The notes below the pieces were generated by a model. It saw only the letters and a program-made list of their open reading frames with translations, searched no databases and was not told the origin of the DNA. Of a stretch of DNA of 64,000 nucleotides, positions 1 to 12,879 are shown piece by piece. Source of the stretch: Asparagopsis taxiformis. Taxonomy: Eukaryota; Rhodophyta; Florideophyceae; Bonnemaisoniales; Bonnemaisoniaceae. The position numbers and the translations under genes were made by a program. Numbering within the stretch: the stretch's first letter is position 1; each line of letters opens with the position of its first letter. The stretch lies in NCBI GenBank assembly GCA_030407315.1, contig JALQPE010002013.1, positions 1 to 64,000 of the forward strand. The letters are read 5' to 3'.

Positions 1-880
1 ATGTGCGGGTTTGACAAAAGAGCTTTCAGATTTTTTCCGGTTAGTAATGCAATTTCGGCAACTCGATGGAGCGCATTCACTTGACATTCCAGACCTTCCC
101 TCTCGTCCATTGTTCCCACGGCATTCATGAAAGCAGTGGCTGACTTCAATGAGGTTACGTGAACAAATCGTCTAAAAACACGGCAGTCGACTGTCTTCAT
201 CACCTGCTTGGAGTCTGTAAATCTTCCCTCCCCGGCAAGATCTTCATGCTCTGCATTTATGATTTCCCCGATAGTTTCAATGACAATCAGTGGAAGTCGA
301 ATCGCTGTTGAAGCTGTCTGTTAATTGTACTCTCCTTGTGGTTACCATCCCCATCATACGCCGCCGCTACATCCCCAGCAGTCGGTTTCTTTCCGTTTCG
401 CATTCTTACAAGACGATCATATTCATCTCTGAGTCCCTTTAACATGTCGTAGAATGTACCCTCCACGTAGAAAGAGTCACAATGTTTTCGATTCTGGTGC
501 CTCGCTATTTGTCTTAGAACTTGTAGGTCGCAATTTCCCTTAAGAAGAGTCACTGGCCATAAAAAACCCTCCCAGACGTCTGGGTAGTCTGAAATGAGCT
601 CTTTCACGGCTGTTAGGCGATGCATACCATCTATTACTCCGTACCATGTCTTCCTGCTCTTGAATTTCTGTTCAGCTTCATCTTCAGACATTCCACAGTG
701 GTAACGGAAGTATTCGGGGCCTAAATGCATGAACATCCCCTCCAATGCAATAACAAGTGGAGTATCAGAGCCAGAGATGTAATTGATGTTGGAATTTTCA
801 GTGGATCCATAGAATGACTCTTTAGTCGTGCAACGCCGGAAGTAGATATCCCGCGAATATGCGTAATAGGAATACAGCAT
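1..880 (-). pseudogene. ParB-like reading frame with one frame break, running off the left edge
   Basis: Seen: an ATG-started minus frame (880 down to 287, 197 aa) contains VIDGMHRLTAVKEL near residue 80, followed by a helical region. This resembles the ParB/sulfiredoxin-fold signature (V-V-D-G-x-H-R). At about position 300 the frame closes. A second minus frame stays open from there to base 1; it carries LPLIVIETIGEIINAEHED and continues like the same protein. A one-base indel is the simplest reading, but an intron cannot be excluded. Neighbour: it sits head-to-head with the DUF7869-like transposase starting near 2428, about 1.5 kb away. Such ParB-fold proteins occur as accessory proteins of large eukaryotic DNA transposons (family knowledge, from memory). 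Function here is inferred; I cannot tell nuclease from DNA-binding or sensor role. Another minus frame (1002-721) overlaps the start and could supply an N-terminus. Confidence 0.5.
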
Positions 881-2427
881 AGTGGATCTACTGACGTGTT
901 CAGGGACCCGTTCATGACATCGTTGAATCTCGCCTTCGCCATTTTCACTTCTCCGCTGCTTTGACTATCGTGCTGTTTTCCTGCCCTCTTCTTCCTTCTC
1001 ATTTCAAAACAATTCGAACCAGATACAAGAGATGATTTCTTCTAGAAAGCCTCTTGGTACCAATTTGCAGAGCTCAAAGAAATATCTATCTATGTACAGA
1101 CAGAAAGCACGAGGAATCATTTCCTTCAGATCTCATGTTCACATAAAGAGATTATGCGTGCATTAGATGTCATTCTGTTGCCTTGATTGATGATTTGACA
1201 AGTGTTTTTATTTCTGAGGCATATCCACTTACTGAAGGATGACTGCTCTCACAGTAATGAAAAAATTAGTTTGTGTCATCCGAAAAGTACGCGGACACGC
1301 TGGACTAATCACATAAAGATGAGGTCACCATAATATCTCTAGCCAGTACACAAAATGCATCATACTGGCGGCCCGCATACAGTCGTTTAGACATAATTAA
1401 GGCTGTGCTTGACTGGATATTTCGACCACGTGTTCAACTCTGCAATGAACTGTTCGGATCATAGTTCTAACAAGAAATCTTTCTGGCCTTTTTCTATAGA
1501 CGCCTTCCGCTTTTCATACATCGTTCTTGATATTTACTATTCTTTTAGGGCCAAAGAAGCTGAGCGATAGCGATCAAGTTGAAATTACGTGGCTTAAAGC
1601 AGATCATGAACGTCCTGCTGGAAGTTTGAAGAGGCCCACCGTTTACTTTTGGCTCTAGGCCATTGAATCCAATATTTTAAATTATCCTCGTGAAGAAGAG
1701 ACGAAGTACTCTCATCTCATCTCACCGAGCCTGCCATGCCGTAATTTCACACCTCCAGCTATAGGTGAAGAAACGTCCTAATAGAATACTAGAAGGTGGT
1801 GTGCTGAAATGTCATGACTTCCAATCCACTACATACATTCATGTGTTGAAGATGACATAGATTCTTCTGGTTTTGGTCTTTCCCGCTCTGTGCAGCTACA
1901 GTTCCGCTCGCTGTGCAGACTTCCAGATCTGAACAAAGCCACTCCAGGCCAGACACAAGGGACATAATAGAAAATTTGTACTGATATGTGTCTGGATCCA
2001 TTGGCCAATATGACTTTCGCAATTTAGATAAAATTTTCCAGCGTTTCTGTTCTCCGATATAAGAGGTGTAAATATTTCTCCGAGAAAAAACGTACTCAGG
2101 TGTCTCTCCCACGGCCCAACCTCATCGTTCTGGGGAGATGTTTTTACTGAGGTTATCTGGCATCTATTTATATATATACGAACAGTCGAAAGAAACACCT
2201 TTGTAGGCGTTCGTCACGAAAACAGAAGAGTGTTCCTTTTCGATGAGTATCAATATTGAAGCATAGGTTTTGAAATGAGTATGCCTGCACTTCTAATCTT
2301 CATAGGCAATACCATTCGGCCGTAGCGTGTGAACTGGAAACAAATACTATTGGTACTGTTAAGAACTTTCTTGAATCCATAGAACAGGATTCTTCTGGTG
2401 CTGTCCAACTTTCTTTTCCCGTCCAAA
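881..2427. other. intergenic region between divergent transposon genes
   Basis: This stretch separates the minus ParB-like frame from the plus transposase start. It is AT-rich and holds only short open frames with no recognisable protein. It presumably contains the two divergent promoters, but I see no TATA box or repeat I could defend. Confidence 0.4.
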
Positions 2428-4814
2428 ATGGAGGAATCTTTCGATTCCGGTTCCCAAAATACATCCGAAGATGACCAAAGCCATGGATCTCTCACTTCAT
2501 CCTCCGAATATGATCGTGAGTTCGAACTGTGGTCAGAAGAAAAAAACGAGCCTGACAGTAAGACTGCTTCTCTTGAAGGAGCGAGTTCATCCTCAAGTGG
2601 AACCAAGAGGAAGTACGAGTATAAATCGAGATCGAGGAAAGTCACAGAGTATTCTCAGCTCCGAAAGAAAAGGAAAAAATCAGCAGCTCATCTCGCCAAG
2701 GATCCAGATGATTGCTCTACAGTCTGAGAAGTGCTGTGAAAGAGAATGCTTCCATCATATACACGTCAATTTCTTGAACAAACAGCGCAGTTGTGTTTTG
2801 GTCATGAATCAAAAAAGTAGGCGTGAGTATCTCTTCCGCATGCTTGACAGACGGTTGGGTGTTTATCTTTTTGATGGAATCAAGTCTGCACACGTTTCCT
2901 GGAAGTCGCCTTTGGGTTCTCCAGATATCTACAATCCAAAATTGTGAAGCAAGGGTACAATTCAAATTGTATATCCACAGTTTCCTCGAGAGTATCAAGG
3001 GCAGACGCACGCGACAGAATCATATCATACCTCAATAGACTTTCCGAACGGACAGCAGACAAGATGCCCGACACAGGAGAGTTTCACCTTCCTTTCCTTC
3101 AGAAACGGCAGGTGTATGAAAGATTCCTAGAGGAATTTTCGGTAATGTATCGATGTCGTCCACCTTCGAAGAGCTACTTTATTGCTACGTGGAAGAAAAA
3201 TCTCCCACATGTCAAGGTCAGGAAACTGCACCGGTTCACTGTCTGCCATGAGTGTGAAACAATGAGATCAGCTTTACAAATGGCCGGAACTGACAGTACG
3301 AAAACAAAAATTATACTAGAGAGGAAAAGGGAGCATACTAACATGGTAGCTCGGGAAAGACAAGAGTATACTCAGAAGTGCGAGCTTTCGAGGCTTTTTC
3401 CGAACAAGTACATGTCAATAATTGTAGATGGTGCCGACCAAACCGCCTTTGGGCTACCTCATTTTACTTTCAATACTAAGAACACTGTGGGGCACACAAT
3501 CAAAATCAAACTCGTTGGGGTTCTGGAACATGGTAACGTCAAAAACCTTTCTCTACTCACCATGACCGAGGAGTTCGAAACAGGAGCGAATCACATTATA
3601 GAAGCGATACACCGCACAGTGAATGTGAAATATCTATCTTGCGGGACCCTGCCGCCAACTTTATTTCTGCAACTCGATAACTGCAGCAGGGAGAACAAAA
3701 ATAAGTATCTGCTTGCGTATGTAGAAAGTCTGGTCGGCTGGGGTGTCTTTGTAGAGGCCCAAGTTTCATTTCTGCCGGTGGGGCACACGCACGCAGATAT
3801 AGACCAAGCGTTCAGTTGCACTTCTCGAAGACTGCGAAGCACAGATGCTGTAACGTTGGAAGATCTAATGACAGAGCTTCGTCTTTCATTCACACCTCGT
3901 CCAACCGTTACGAATATGAGTAACATAATTAATTTCTCTGGATTATGCAAACAGAGTAAGTGTTTGAGGAGCATCCAGGGCTTCACAAAGTTCCGATACT
4001 TCAAGTTTAACCGGCTACTACAGGAACACCGAACATAAGTTCCTCCTCTATTCTACAGCCTCGGAATGATGATGGAGAGTATTGTCGGGGTTTCACCGCT
4101 TATTATCACTTTCGAACAAAATGCAGTGTGAAATTCAGCTCCGAACAAGACTGGGTGCCATTGCTAGAAAGGTTTGACAATGTTGGATTTCTTAAGACTG
4201 TACCTAATCTCTTCGAAACACCGCCAACCATAGCAGTATGTCCAAAAAACTCTATTGAAGTTGGAAAGCGTCTTGCATCTGAAGAAGGAAGAATTAATGA
4301 CAGAATCAAGATGAGATCTTTAAGGGACCTTATGGTAAGGATTTTTCGTACTCGCGAGATACCCTTCCATTGGGATCTTTCAGATTGCGTCGAGACGCGA
4401 TACCAAATGCACCAAAGCAAATTCCACACTGATAGATCAATCGAAATTTCTACCCCTCTTGAAACCAGAACTAACCATGAGCAAGACTTGGAATATGACT
4501 TAAATTCATTCGTTGCCGTGAAGGGAGAGGAGCACAGCGAAGAGCTGCCCTTCTGGGTAGGCAAAATTCAATCCATTATAAGAGATCATACACAGGTCAT
4601 AACCCAGCTCCGTGTACATTGGTGGGAGGTGAGAACTGGAACCTCGATTTATTCTGGCTCACTAGGACCTTCTTTCCTTCAAAATGGAGACTCCCGAACT
4701 GCATGGGTTGACGACGTTCCGGTTCAGAGCGTTTATGTCACGTTTCCAAGTTTGACCACTACAAACAAGATACCAACCAGAACAACAAACAAAATTCGAC
4801 AGTGCTTGGGATGA
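2428..4814 (+). pseudogene. DUF7869-like DDE transposase, reading frame broken
   Basis: Seen: four consecutive plus frames read as one ~780-aa protein. Frame 1 (ATG 2428 to 2727) is acidic and serine-rich with a basic NLS-like tail. Frame 2 (~2724-2890) has a Cys cluster, SEKCCEREC. Frame 3 (~2890-4038) reads VCTRFLEVAFGFSRYLQSK, then CHECETMR, then the core IIVDGADQTAFGLPHF, LFLQLDNCSRENKNKY and FLPVGHTHADIDQAFS. Frame 4 (~4040-4814) has the C-terminal LPFWVGKIQ segment. D in VDGAD, D in QLDNC and D in HADID would be candidate catalytic acids. The order (Cys-rich N-terminus, DDE-like core, PFW-G-KI tail) matches proteins with a DUF7869 domain found in eukaryotic transposons. The breaks at ~2724, ~2888 and ~4010 look like small indels: at 2888 one extra G would restore the VC-F motif. 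I call it a decayed copy; unmodelled micro-introns are the alternative. Confidence 0.75.
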
Positions 4815-7726
4815 AATATTGCGGGCTCCCCTTGAGTCACTCTAGCAATGAGTTCTTGTGCTTATTTTCCAGCCAAGAAATTGCTGTCTCAGATGTCAGG
4901 ATGGCTAGTATCTTGTCCAAATTGGAATACTTTGAGAGACCTCAGCTATTTGTGATTATGTAGAGCTCCTGAACATTCTTCAACAAAAACAGTATCATCG
5001 AACAAAAGAAAATTCTCTAGACTTCTCCATAAATTACATCCCCCCAACAAATGAATGGTTTCGGCTGTTTTCGTTCCTATCGTGATATAAACGATTTCGT
5101 AGTGTTCTTCTCGACTAGATGACGGAAAGAGACGAAACAATACTCTATTTTCGTGGGTCCCACTTATATTATTTACTTACTGTTGAAGTTTCACATGTCC
5201 TTTCACCAACCAGAACATGATTCATGTCTGTGCATGAAAAGCGTTCTTACTCCTCCGCAAGAGTTCCAATACAAGATTACCCTATTCATAGAAGCACAAA
5301 CTGCCATCAATGGCATTGGATTCAGAAACAATTGATCATATTGGTGGACCAGTCAATCTATAACTCCTTCCCATCCGAAATGATTGTAGTCCCCACTTGA
5401 GTGCAATTTTTACCTTTCATCTTCTGCACCAGCTCCAGTTCGGAGTAGGTCGGACATGAAAACAAGAGTCGTGATCTGAGCGTATATTTCCTGACCTGAG
5501 CGCACCATGCACATCTTGTACAGCTTGCGCGTTTTTTCTGTCCTGGAAACCGCGATTGAACAAAGTTCTTGTCCGCTCAATCTCTCCTGCGTGTCACATA
5601 CGGTATTGAAGAGTATGATAGGCTGCCGTAAGGTGAGAAGCGAAAACACCTCAAGAACTTCCAGATACATGCATTTGTGCTGCGTTGAGAATGTTGATTC
5701 TGCAAATCGTACAACTTGACTACAATTTAGTATGCTTGAAACATACTCCATGATACAAAATTCCAGACCGGTGCCTTATAGAATAGTCTTCTCATGTAAC
5801 TTAATGCCTTGGACAATAAATATATTCATGCATCTGTCTGTTCCTCAAAATACATCTACAACCTGCCCATGGAATGTCCCTTGCTCTTAGTAGGAAACAC
5901 GCTAAGCGTCGTAGAGATACATTCAATATTTATCACAACCAAACCATTGATCATGATAGCGACTGAATTTGAATACTCAATACGCTATATATACCGCACA
6001 AATTCAGCAACCAAGATGACACGGTAAGAACCAATATTGTCATTTAAGTAGCAGATTTGGTCTGCAGAAAGGGTTCAAGATCATTCCGTTCGAAGCGAGA
6101 AGCCCATCCTTTGTACACAGAAAACATGACAGAACTCAGAATATAGATTCATTCCAGTGAAATGTGCTCAGATCATTGTGGTTGGTTCTGTGCAGCCCGT
6201 ACGTTGTTCAAAAATTTTTGGAAGGCAGATAATCGTACCCAATATCACACTTGTAGAAAGGCTTCCCTCCATGGAATAGAAGGTCTACATCGCAGTGCAC
6301 CGCTCGCAGCGCTAGCACTCGAGTGTCAATGAAAAAGTATCGCATCTTGATGGATTAACTCAACCCAGAACTCACCAAGTAAAATATGCTCAATTTCAGT
6401 CGACTGAAATAGGTATATACATTAGCGGGAGCGGCGTTTTGTGCTGGGTGCGGATAATGTATCATGATCGCTAGGATGGATGCGGCATTCAATTTTGAGG
6501 CACGATGGCAGCTTCTGCCAACTAAACCGTGGATGTCAGATGATCGCAGCGACTATTGAACAATGACACTGAGTGACAGTCCAAAAGCAGGCACGTCCTT
6601 CGGAGACGAGCTCACCTCAACATGCAGCGCGCTGCTATAATTTGCAATTGCAAATTATAGATTAATCGTCCGGCCGGATGGGCCGGCCCATTTTAATGGA
6701 TCTCTGATATAATCATACAAAACTGCTTTCCGGAGCCATTTCTTCGATCCAACAGCTGTGTTTTACGAAACCCATTATAGAACAGCTGTCCTTCGCAGAA
6801 ACTATGTCTTACAACACCTATCTCACGACAGAACAGAGAAACTGCAGGAGATTGCTGGGTCCTCGTGAGCTATTCCTGACTTGAGCACTGAGGACAGCTG
6901 TCTTACTCCCGGAAACATACAATCCTCGTAAAATCGCTAAAGATGAAATCAGACGGAGAAATTTGCACCAGGAGTAGCGTGGAACGTATGAAATATTCCT
7001 TATACGCCATTCCAATCCATTTCATTTATATTCTGATTAATATAATTCATTCTGAAATTCCGAAATCCGTGTTTTTCGACAGTATCTTTTGGTTCCGCAG
7101 CGCGCTCCGTGTCGCTTCCGGCCATTGCAAAGTTTTGGACGTGTAGAGAAGTCGTTCAGGATAACAAAGGTACCTTTCTCTCTGACTACACGATCAAGAG
7201 ATATTCCTCTTTCAAGGTGGTATTTGGCGGGAAACGATCTCCCTACACGTCTAAACGTGAAATATCAGTTATTGATTCACCTTCCACGCGCTCCAATTGT
7301 ATTCTGCCATCTGTCATTCCTCGACGAAGGACTTCCCACACACAATTCCTTCATTTCCTGAACCATCCCATTGCCATGAATCATAGGACTCCACTTGTCA
7401 CTGGAGTCAAAAAACTATACCGGGTATTATTTTCCACTTCATTGGCCAGGTGCCGGCTCCCCATTGGATTATGCGAACTCAACTTTGTGGAACTAGGAGT
7501 CCTGCAACTCGCGGCTCCATCTCTAGTACCAATGGCGTCATACGTACGTAAGTGCGTACGCTCTTCGCAAAACACACTTTATTTGTGCGCATGGAACAAA
7601 AGCCCACTCTATTCTTCAAACGACATGTACAAATTTTGTATAGCATTTGTTGGAAGACTTGATCAGGACTGCTGCTAAATGAATTACGAAAGTTTACTGA
7701 TGTATTAAACACTGTGCTGGAACACT
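4815..7726. other. stretch with no recognisable gene
   Basis: Two ORFs stand out by length only: minus 5751-5410 (ATG start, 113 aa, no stop-rich neighbours, contains RFAESTFSTQHKCMYLE) and plus 7109-7678 (GTG-started, 189 aa, Ser/Arg-rich). I recognise neither. A perfect palindrome lies at 6635-6660. The rest is AT-rich DNA with short random frames and is probably transposon debris. Confidence 0.4.
6635..6660. repeat. perfect 26-bp palindrome
   Basis: The arms CTATAATTTGCAA and TTGCAAATTATAG are exact reverse complements with no spacer. A GC-rich self-complementary stretch (CCGGCCGG and GGGCCGGCCC) follows within 30 bp. It could be an element end or a protein-binding site; nothing identifies it further. 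Confidence 0.7.
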
Positions 7727-10700
7727 CTATGCTGAACGTGGTGGGTATCCATCTTCTCTAGTTAAGACGCTCACTTCACCACCAGAAAGAATATCACTAT
7801 TGTGCTCTACAATGCCACTTTGTCTATCGTATGAACAAACTCCTGACTCGCAGTTATGTACGTGCAAAACTTCTCGGACCCCGTCGTTCATTTCAACGTG
7901 AACTATAGTATCATTCCCACCTTTCCGGTACATACCGTCTCCAGTGCATGTCAAGGGAATGCAGACAGCATATGGAGTTTTCTGCTTCCATTTCTTTGCC
8001 TTCTTCTCCTCTCCTTGCCCTACCACAATAAAAAAGGACAATGTGACGAAAAGGACAAGTCTAGAACATATGAATTCCTCCATGCTCGTCCTGCTATGGG
8101 CGGGTACTACTATACGAGCATCATACCATCCATCTTTGCACACTGCTTGAATGATGCTTCCAGGTTCAGCACGCCCTAACCTCGATTCGCTCTCAGATCC
8201 CTCATGACTAGTGCGCACTCTTTGTGCAGCAGTGAGCCACCATAGTCGTTCACCATGTTGAGACCCGTTTACCTGTCTGGTTCTGAGAAAAGTTTCAGAA
8301 GCTTTACGTATCCTTGCCATCATGACGGTTCTCTTTGCCGGAACATTTTTCGCGTCTTCAACAGATTCCCCTCGCCACCGCGTGATTGGACAGTGGGTGC
8401 TCACCATAGTACTGCTCCTCTCTGATATGAGATGGATGGAATACAGGACTTAAGAAGCATCTTTTTGCTGCCTCTTCTGTCGCATGTGGACTCTCCGAAA
8501 TTCCTTTTCCTAGTGCAAAATACACGCGTCTGCAATCGGCAGACGTCCATTGTTTTGTATTGTGACCTACCGCACCCAGCGTGATGGCTATTCGTGCGAG
8601 CCAGTCATCGGCCATGATGAGCTCCATTGATGACAGATGTTCATTCTTATGGTTCGAGTTTCGAACCCTTCTTTTAAGAGGCTGGTGCATTCTCTCGAAT
8701 AAAAGCTCTTCCACATGTTTCGCAGCTCCAAAAGCTGGTAATGTATGTACGCAAAATTCTATCAACCGATGCAAGTTCGGTTTGTCCAGATGTTTCATTG
8801 CAATAGGATCCTTCTTGCATACCTCATGCAGTTCTTTCATATAGTCTGAAACAAGAGCTAGAATGTGGTCATGACGTCCGCCATTCTCGGCCTCGAACCT
8901 CCTGGTTGACTCAAGTCCATCTATCCACCATGTTGGGATGAATCGAATGCTGGCAACAACCATTTGAAACTTTTTCAGCAAACGAAGAATACGTTCAAGT
9001 TTTTCATACCCGTCCCAAGAGTTCCCGATGACGATACGAAATGCCGAATAAAATGCTTGGGGAGCTACAACGAGAACAGCGAATATATCGCTCATGTTCA
9101 TCGATAATAGGTAGTTCTGCCCGAATACCTGACTCTGACTACTCAAACAGAACATTCGGAGGGTATTCAGTAGAACTGTTTCCGCAACATTTCGAAGTAC
9201 AGGTGTTGCTGCGGTGATTGTCGCATTCATCACATCTTGAACCAGTCCGGAGAGCAGATGGTCTGGGGCAACTACAGCAGAGCGATATGGATCGAATCGA
9301 CAAGGAACAACTGGAACTCCTTCTTCGTTAGTAGGAACTCCTCTCCGCACACGATTAAGGGATTCACTCAAATTATGGAGTGCCTTATTCTCAATCGGAT
9401 CTAGGCTTAGTCCAAGAACTTTGAGCTGATCTTGCGATGCGACTTCCCTCACAAGCTTGTTTCGGTGCATTCCTCGGTCATGCGTACTCATCTGACTGTT
9501 TAGCAATGCTGTGTATGCATTTCGTGAACCTCCACTGCTGCTCATATCTTGCTTTTCGAAAATGCAGCTATGGCATGGTGTATTACTGGTGTGTCCACGG
9601 ACATCCAGAGTATGCGAAACAGCTGGGTAATCTCCGATAAATCCAACAGGATCCAGGAATATGACCACGTCTTCTCCATTTGCATCTTTCGCTGGAAAAC
9701 CGTCTGTACTTCCCTTCACAATGTCGGGTACAACTCTCTCAATTACAATATTTGTTGAAACTCCGGGGGGAACGAATCCAAGAACGCGGACTGCGTGGAA
9801 GCTTGCTCTCTTGCTTGGCTGTATGCCTAATGGAAGCATATAGCAGCCACCAGAACTTCCTTTCCGGCTTGTGAACGGCTGGAAGTCATCAGCATATAGC
9901 AGAAATCGGTATACGATATATTTCCTGCCATCTGAAAGATTCCCCTCACTGCAGGCATCCATACGTTTAGAGCCGGGGTGCCATCTAGACCTCTTGTCTG
10001 GAGCTCCTATGAGCTGGACGTCTTTCACCCGAATTTGTTCGCGATGTAGCTGCCCAGTTGCACCCCTTGTGGAGCAAATGAGAAAAGTCGCATGTTCAGA
10101 GCGTCCCTTTTTCAGATGTCTGTTCACGAGTAGTAACTCTTCAAATGTGCTCCCATCAGACTTACTTTTGGCCGAAACAGAGTGATAGCGTCACCTGCCC
10201 AAATATCATTGTTGCAATGTTCTCTGTAGAGCGTTGTGGTGGAGACGACACGCCTCGCATTTCTTTTCTCAGTTTCTTCCATTGCATCGATTTGCGGGCC
10301 TATCACATCTTCCATATTTGATTCTTGTTGTTCTTCTCCGGTTGCAAGATAACTTGCAATGATGATAGCTTCAACTCTCCAGTCACTCCTTGCTGCAAAA
10401 CTTCTTCTGCTCCTAGAATTCTTTCCAGTTTCGATGTTGTTTCCCTGTTTCGTTCTGGCTCCTCCCAGCTTAGCCACCAGGGCCTCTTGATTTGTCGTCG
10501 GCATACATATGATCCTCAAATCGTCTCCATGTCGGGCGTATACCTTTCTGTGCATCTTGTGACCGTCATGATCTGATGCACTTACCGAAATGCGATGGAA
10601 TGGGTCATTCAGAACAGCTGAACGGCATTTGACAATGAAAGAGTTTTCAATACTTTCTGAAGCAATTTGATATGCTTCATCTTCTCTTTCATCACTATTA

Positions 10701-11433
10701 TCCCTTTTACTAGACTTTATGCAGTCCAGAATGGGTCCGGTCTGTATATCCCTTTCCGCCCATGTGCTCGGTAGCACGACTCGTACCGATGTAGTACAAT
10801 GAGCTCTACGGCTATCAGACAGTCCTGGAGACATCTTTCGAAGCCTAGAGCCGCGCTTCTTGGTACATCTATTTCACACGTTGTATCCATGCTTTGTGGG
10901 AAACATGTTTTCAGAATGAACGGTAAAATGACTTTCCTCATGTACGAGTCGCTAGGTGCTTGATCCGAAATGCCCCGCTTGAAATTAGACATCGCACGCA
11001 TACCTTCATAGTCCTTGCGTTTCATCCGTAGCGTTCCACTAAGCAATGTTATTGCAGAGAATACTGGCCAGGTCAGCAGTTGATCCACAAGTCCGCGGTC
11101 ATCTTCCGCTGCCTCTTCTCCGTCGTGGTCATCACAGCTCTCGGCCGAGCTTTCCTCAGAGCCTATCGTTTCTTCTTCTCTGGTAACTTTTCTAGCCTCA
11201 AAAAATGCAATGTGCTCTTCTCCATTGCCACTAGAAATATTCTCGTCTTCAGCAGATGCTTTTCCGACGTTTTCGTCCGGTATATCGGCGTGAACCTCGA
11301 ATGTTTCGTTCGAAACTAGCGGGGTTTCCCCATTTTCGTGCCTTGTCCCACTTTCGTATGGGATTGACAATGATTCAAACCTTCTCCGGGTTCTTCGAGG
11401 TGTACCTTTCTTCCGAACAGCTGTTCGTTTCAT
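7727..11433 (-). pseudogene. Tnp2/Plavaka-like (CACTA-type) transposase, frame broken in three places
   Basis: Seen on minus: frame A (ATG 11433 to ~10830) is an acidic N-terminus ending in a conserved-looking block with KVILPFILKTCFPQSMDTTC. Frame B (~10830-10124) continues with TTSVRVVLPSTWAERD. Frame C (10127-8358, 589 aa; its first codon is GTG) holds the core: VIFLDPVGFIGDYPAVSHT, TPCHSCIFEKQ (metal-binding-like Cys pair), then VEELLFERMHQPLKRRVR. Frame D (~8360-7727) adds a basic C-terminal region. The sequence logic of frames A-D is continuous, so I infer one ~1,200-aa protein with shifts near 10830, 10127 and 8370. The core resembles the Tnp2/Plavaka transposase layout: target-acid strand, CxxC, then an H/R-rich block before the last acidic residue. 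I found no terminal inverted repeats. Introns instead of indels are possible, but no good splice pairs are evident. Confidence 0.65.
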
Positions 11434-12879
11434 CTCTTCTCTTTGGATTCGAGAGAACCTTGCACAAATTGTGGATTAGTGTCAACTAGTAGGCAACTAA
11501 TAAGATGGTATCCGTCTCTTTTTAACCAGGCCACTGTAATAGTTTATGGTACCTATATTTTCTTACCGTTACATCTTATCGAAAACTTCACACTGACTAG
11601 TGTCCTACCTAACTCAAGGAACAGGTGACTTGATTTCCCATGTTGGGTTCTTCAGCGAGCTTTCATGCCAGCGAGCTTTCATGCCTCCATCGATTCCTGC
11701 TTCCTTTTCTGAATGAAATACACGAATCATTTACAATTTAGCTTCAGTACATGGTATAATAGGCCTCAATAGTAATCTTGTTATGGTAATAAACTATATA
11801 TAGATGAGAACACGGTTGCAATTCTCTTTCGGATTGTCTACTACTCTAATTTACAGCATTTATTCGATGTTTCTCCTTCAGTATGCAGCTAAACATCATT
11901 ACCAAGACTTTTAGGTTGGTTTGACATTGCGTAGGGGCATGATTTCTATTTCTGCTCATTTATCACGTCCAGAAAATTTGACAGATCATCCGCTGCCAAA
12001 TCATCTGCCACATCATCGTCTGCCAAATCATCTGCCTTCTGGTTACGACGAGGTCATTATGAGTGGATGAGCTGTCTATTTAAGGCTGTTGATGCGCGAC
12101 GTATAGGCATTTCATCATCCGGGTATCATGAAGATGACAGGTAAGGCTGGTACGTTGTCGAGTAGGTATCTTTCCCCTCTCTCATTTCTTTCCACATGCT
12201 TTCCATGAAAGATAGTGCACTAACCATGAGTATCGTTCTTCACTGATCCTATTCTAGTCTATTGATTTGAATTCCTTATGGCATATGTATTGCTTAAGCA
12301 ATACATATGCCAGAAGCATTTCCAATCAATAGACTAGAATAGGATCAGTTTTCGTCATTCCAACCTACAACCAATACCGTTGCACGCAAAAATAGTTCAA
12401 TGATGGTAAGTTTGTTCATTCCATTCATACTCATGTTCTTCTCATCCTTTACAATACTTTTCTATATCCGATTGCTAACCTGTTGCAAATCATCTGTAAT
12501 GGTGTTTATTTCCCTCCTGTCTGAACATCACATGTAGTTTTGAAACAGCAGGGAACTCGATTTGCTTGCACAACAGTCCTGGTTGTAGAGATAGTAAGAT
12601 TTTAGATACGATAGTTCGATTTTATGAGTAGTCTAGTCTAATGATAGAACTGAAACAATCCTTCAGGCATCGTTGTCCTTGCTACATAAAAATTCTGACA
12701 TCCTTTTAGATCACACTTGGTTATCCCTATACACTTCTATGAAGACCACCGAGAGAGATACTCCATTCTGCCCGACATTTCGTAGCCAGATGCCTGAACA
12801 TGCGGCTGGAATGGCATTTCCACCTGATTCTATCGTCCTGAACATCAATTGTAGGCACTAGAAAGTATTACCCTAGGCA
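11434..12879. other. non-coding stretch with a long hairpin and a short tandem repeat
   Basis: There is no credible gene. Around 11986-12047 a short motif (CAAATCATCTGCC) recurs imperfectly. The notable feature is the hairpin at 12242-12349, listed separately. Confidence 0.4.
12242..12349. repeat. 108-bp long hairpin (foldback or precursor-like)
   Basis: The outer 26 bp (12242-12267 and 12324-12349) are perfect reverse complements. The central 32 bp (12280-12311) form a perfect palindrome around TTAA. The 12-bp segments between them pair about 8 of 12. Together the arms are 54 nt with ~50 paired positions. This could be a tiny foldback transposon or a small-RNA precursor. I saw no clear target-site duplication, so the class stays open. 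Confidence 0.8.
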
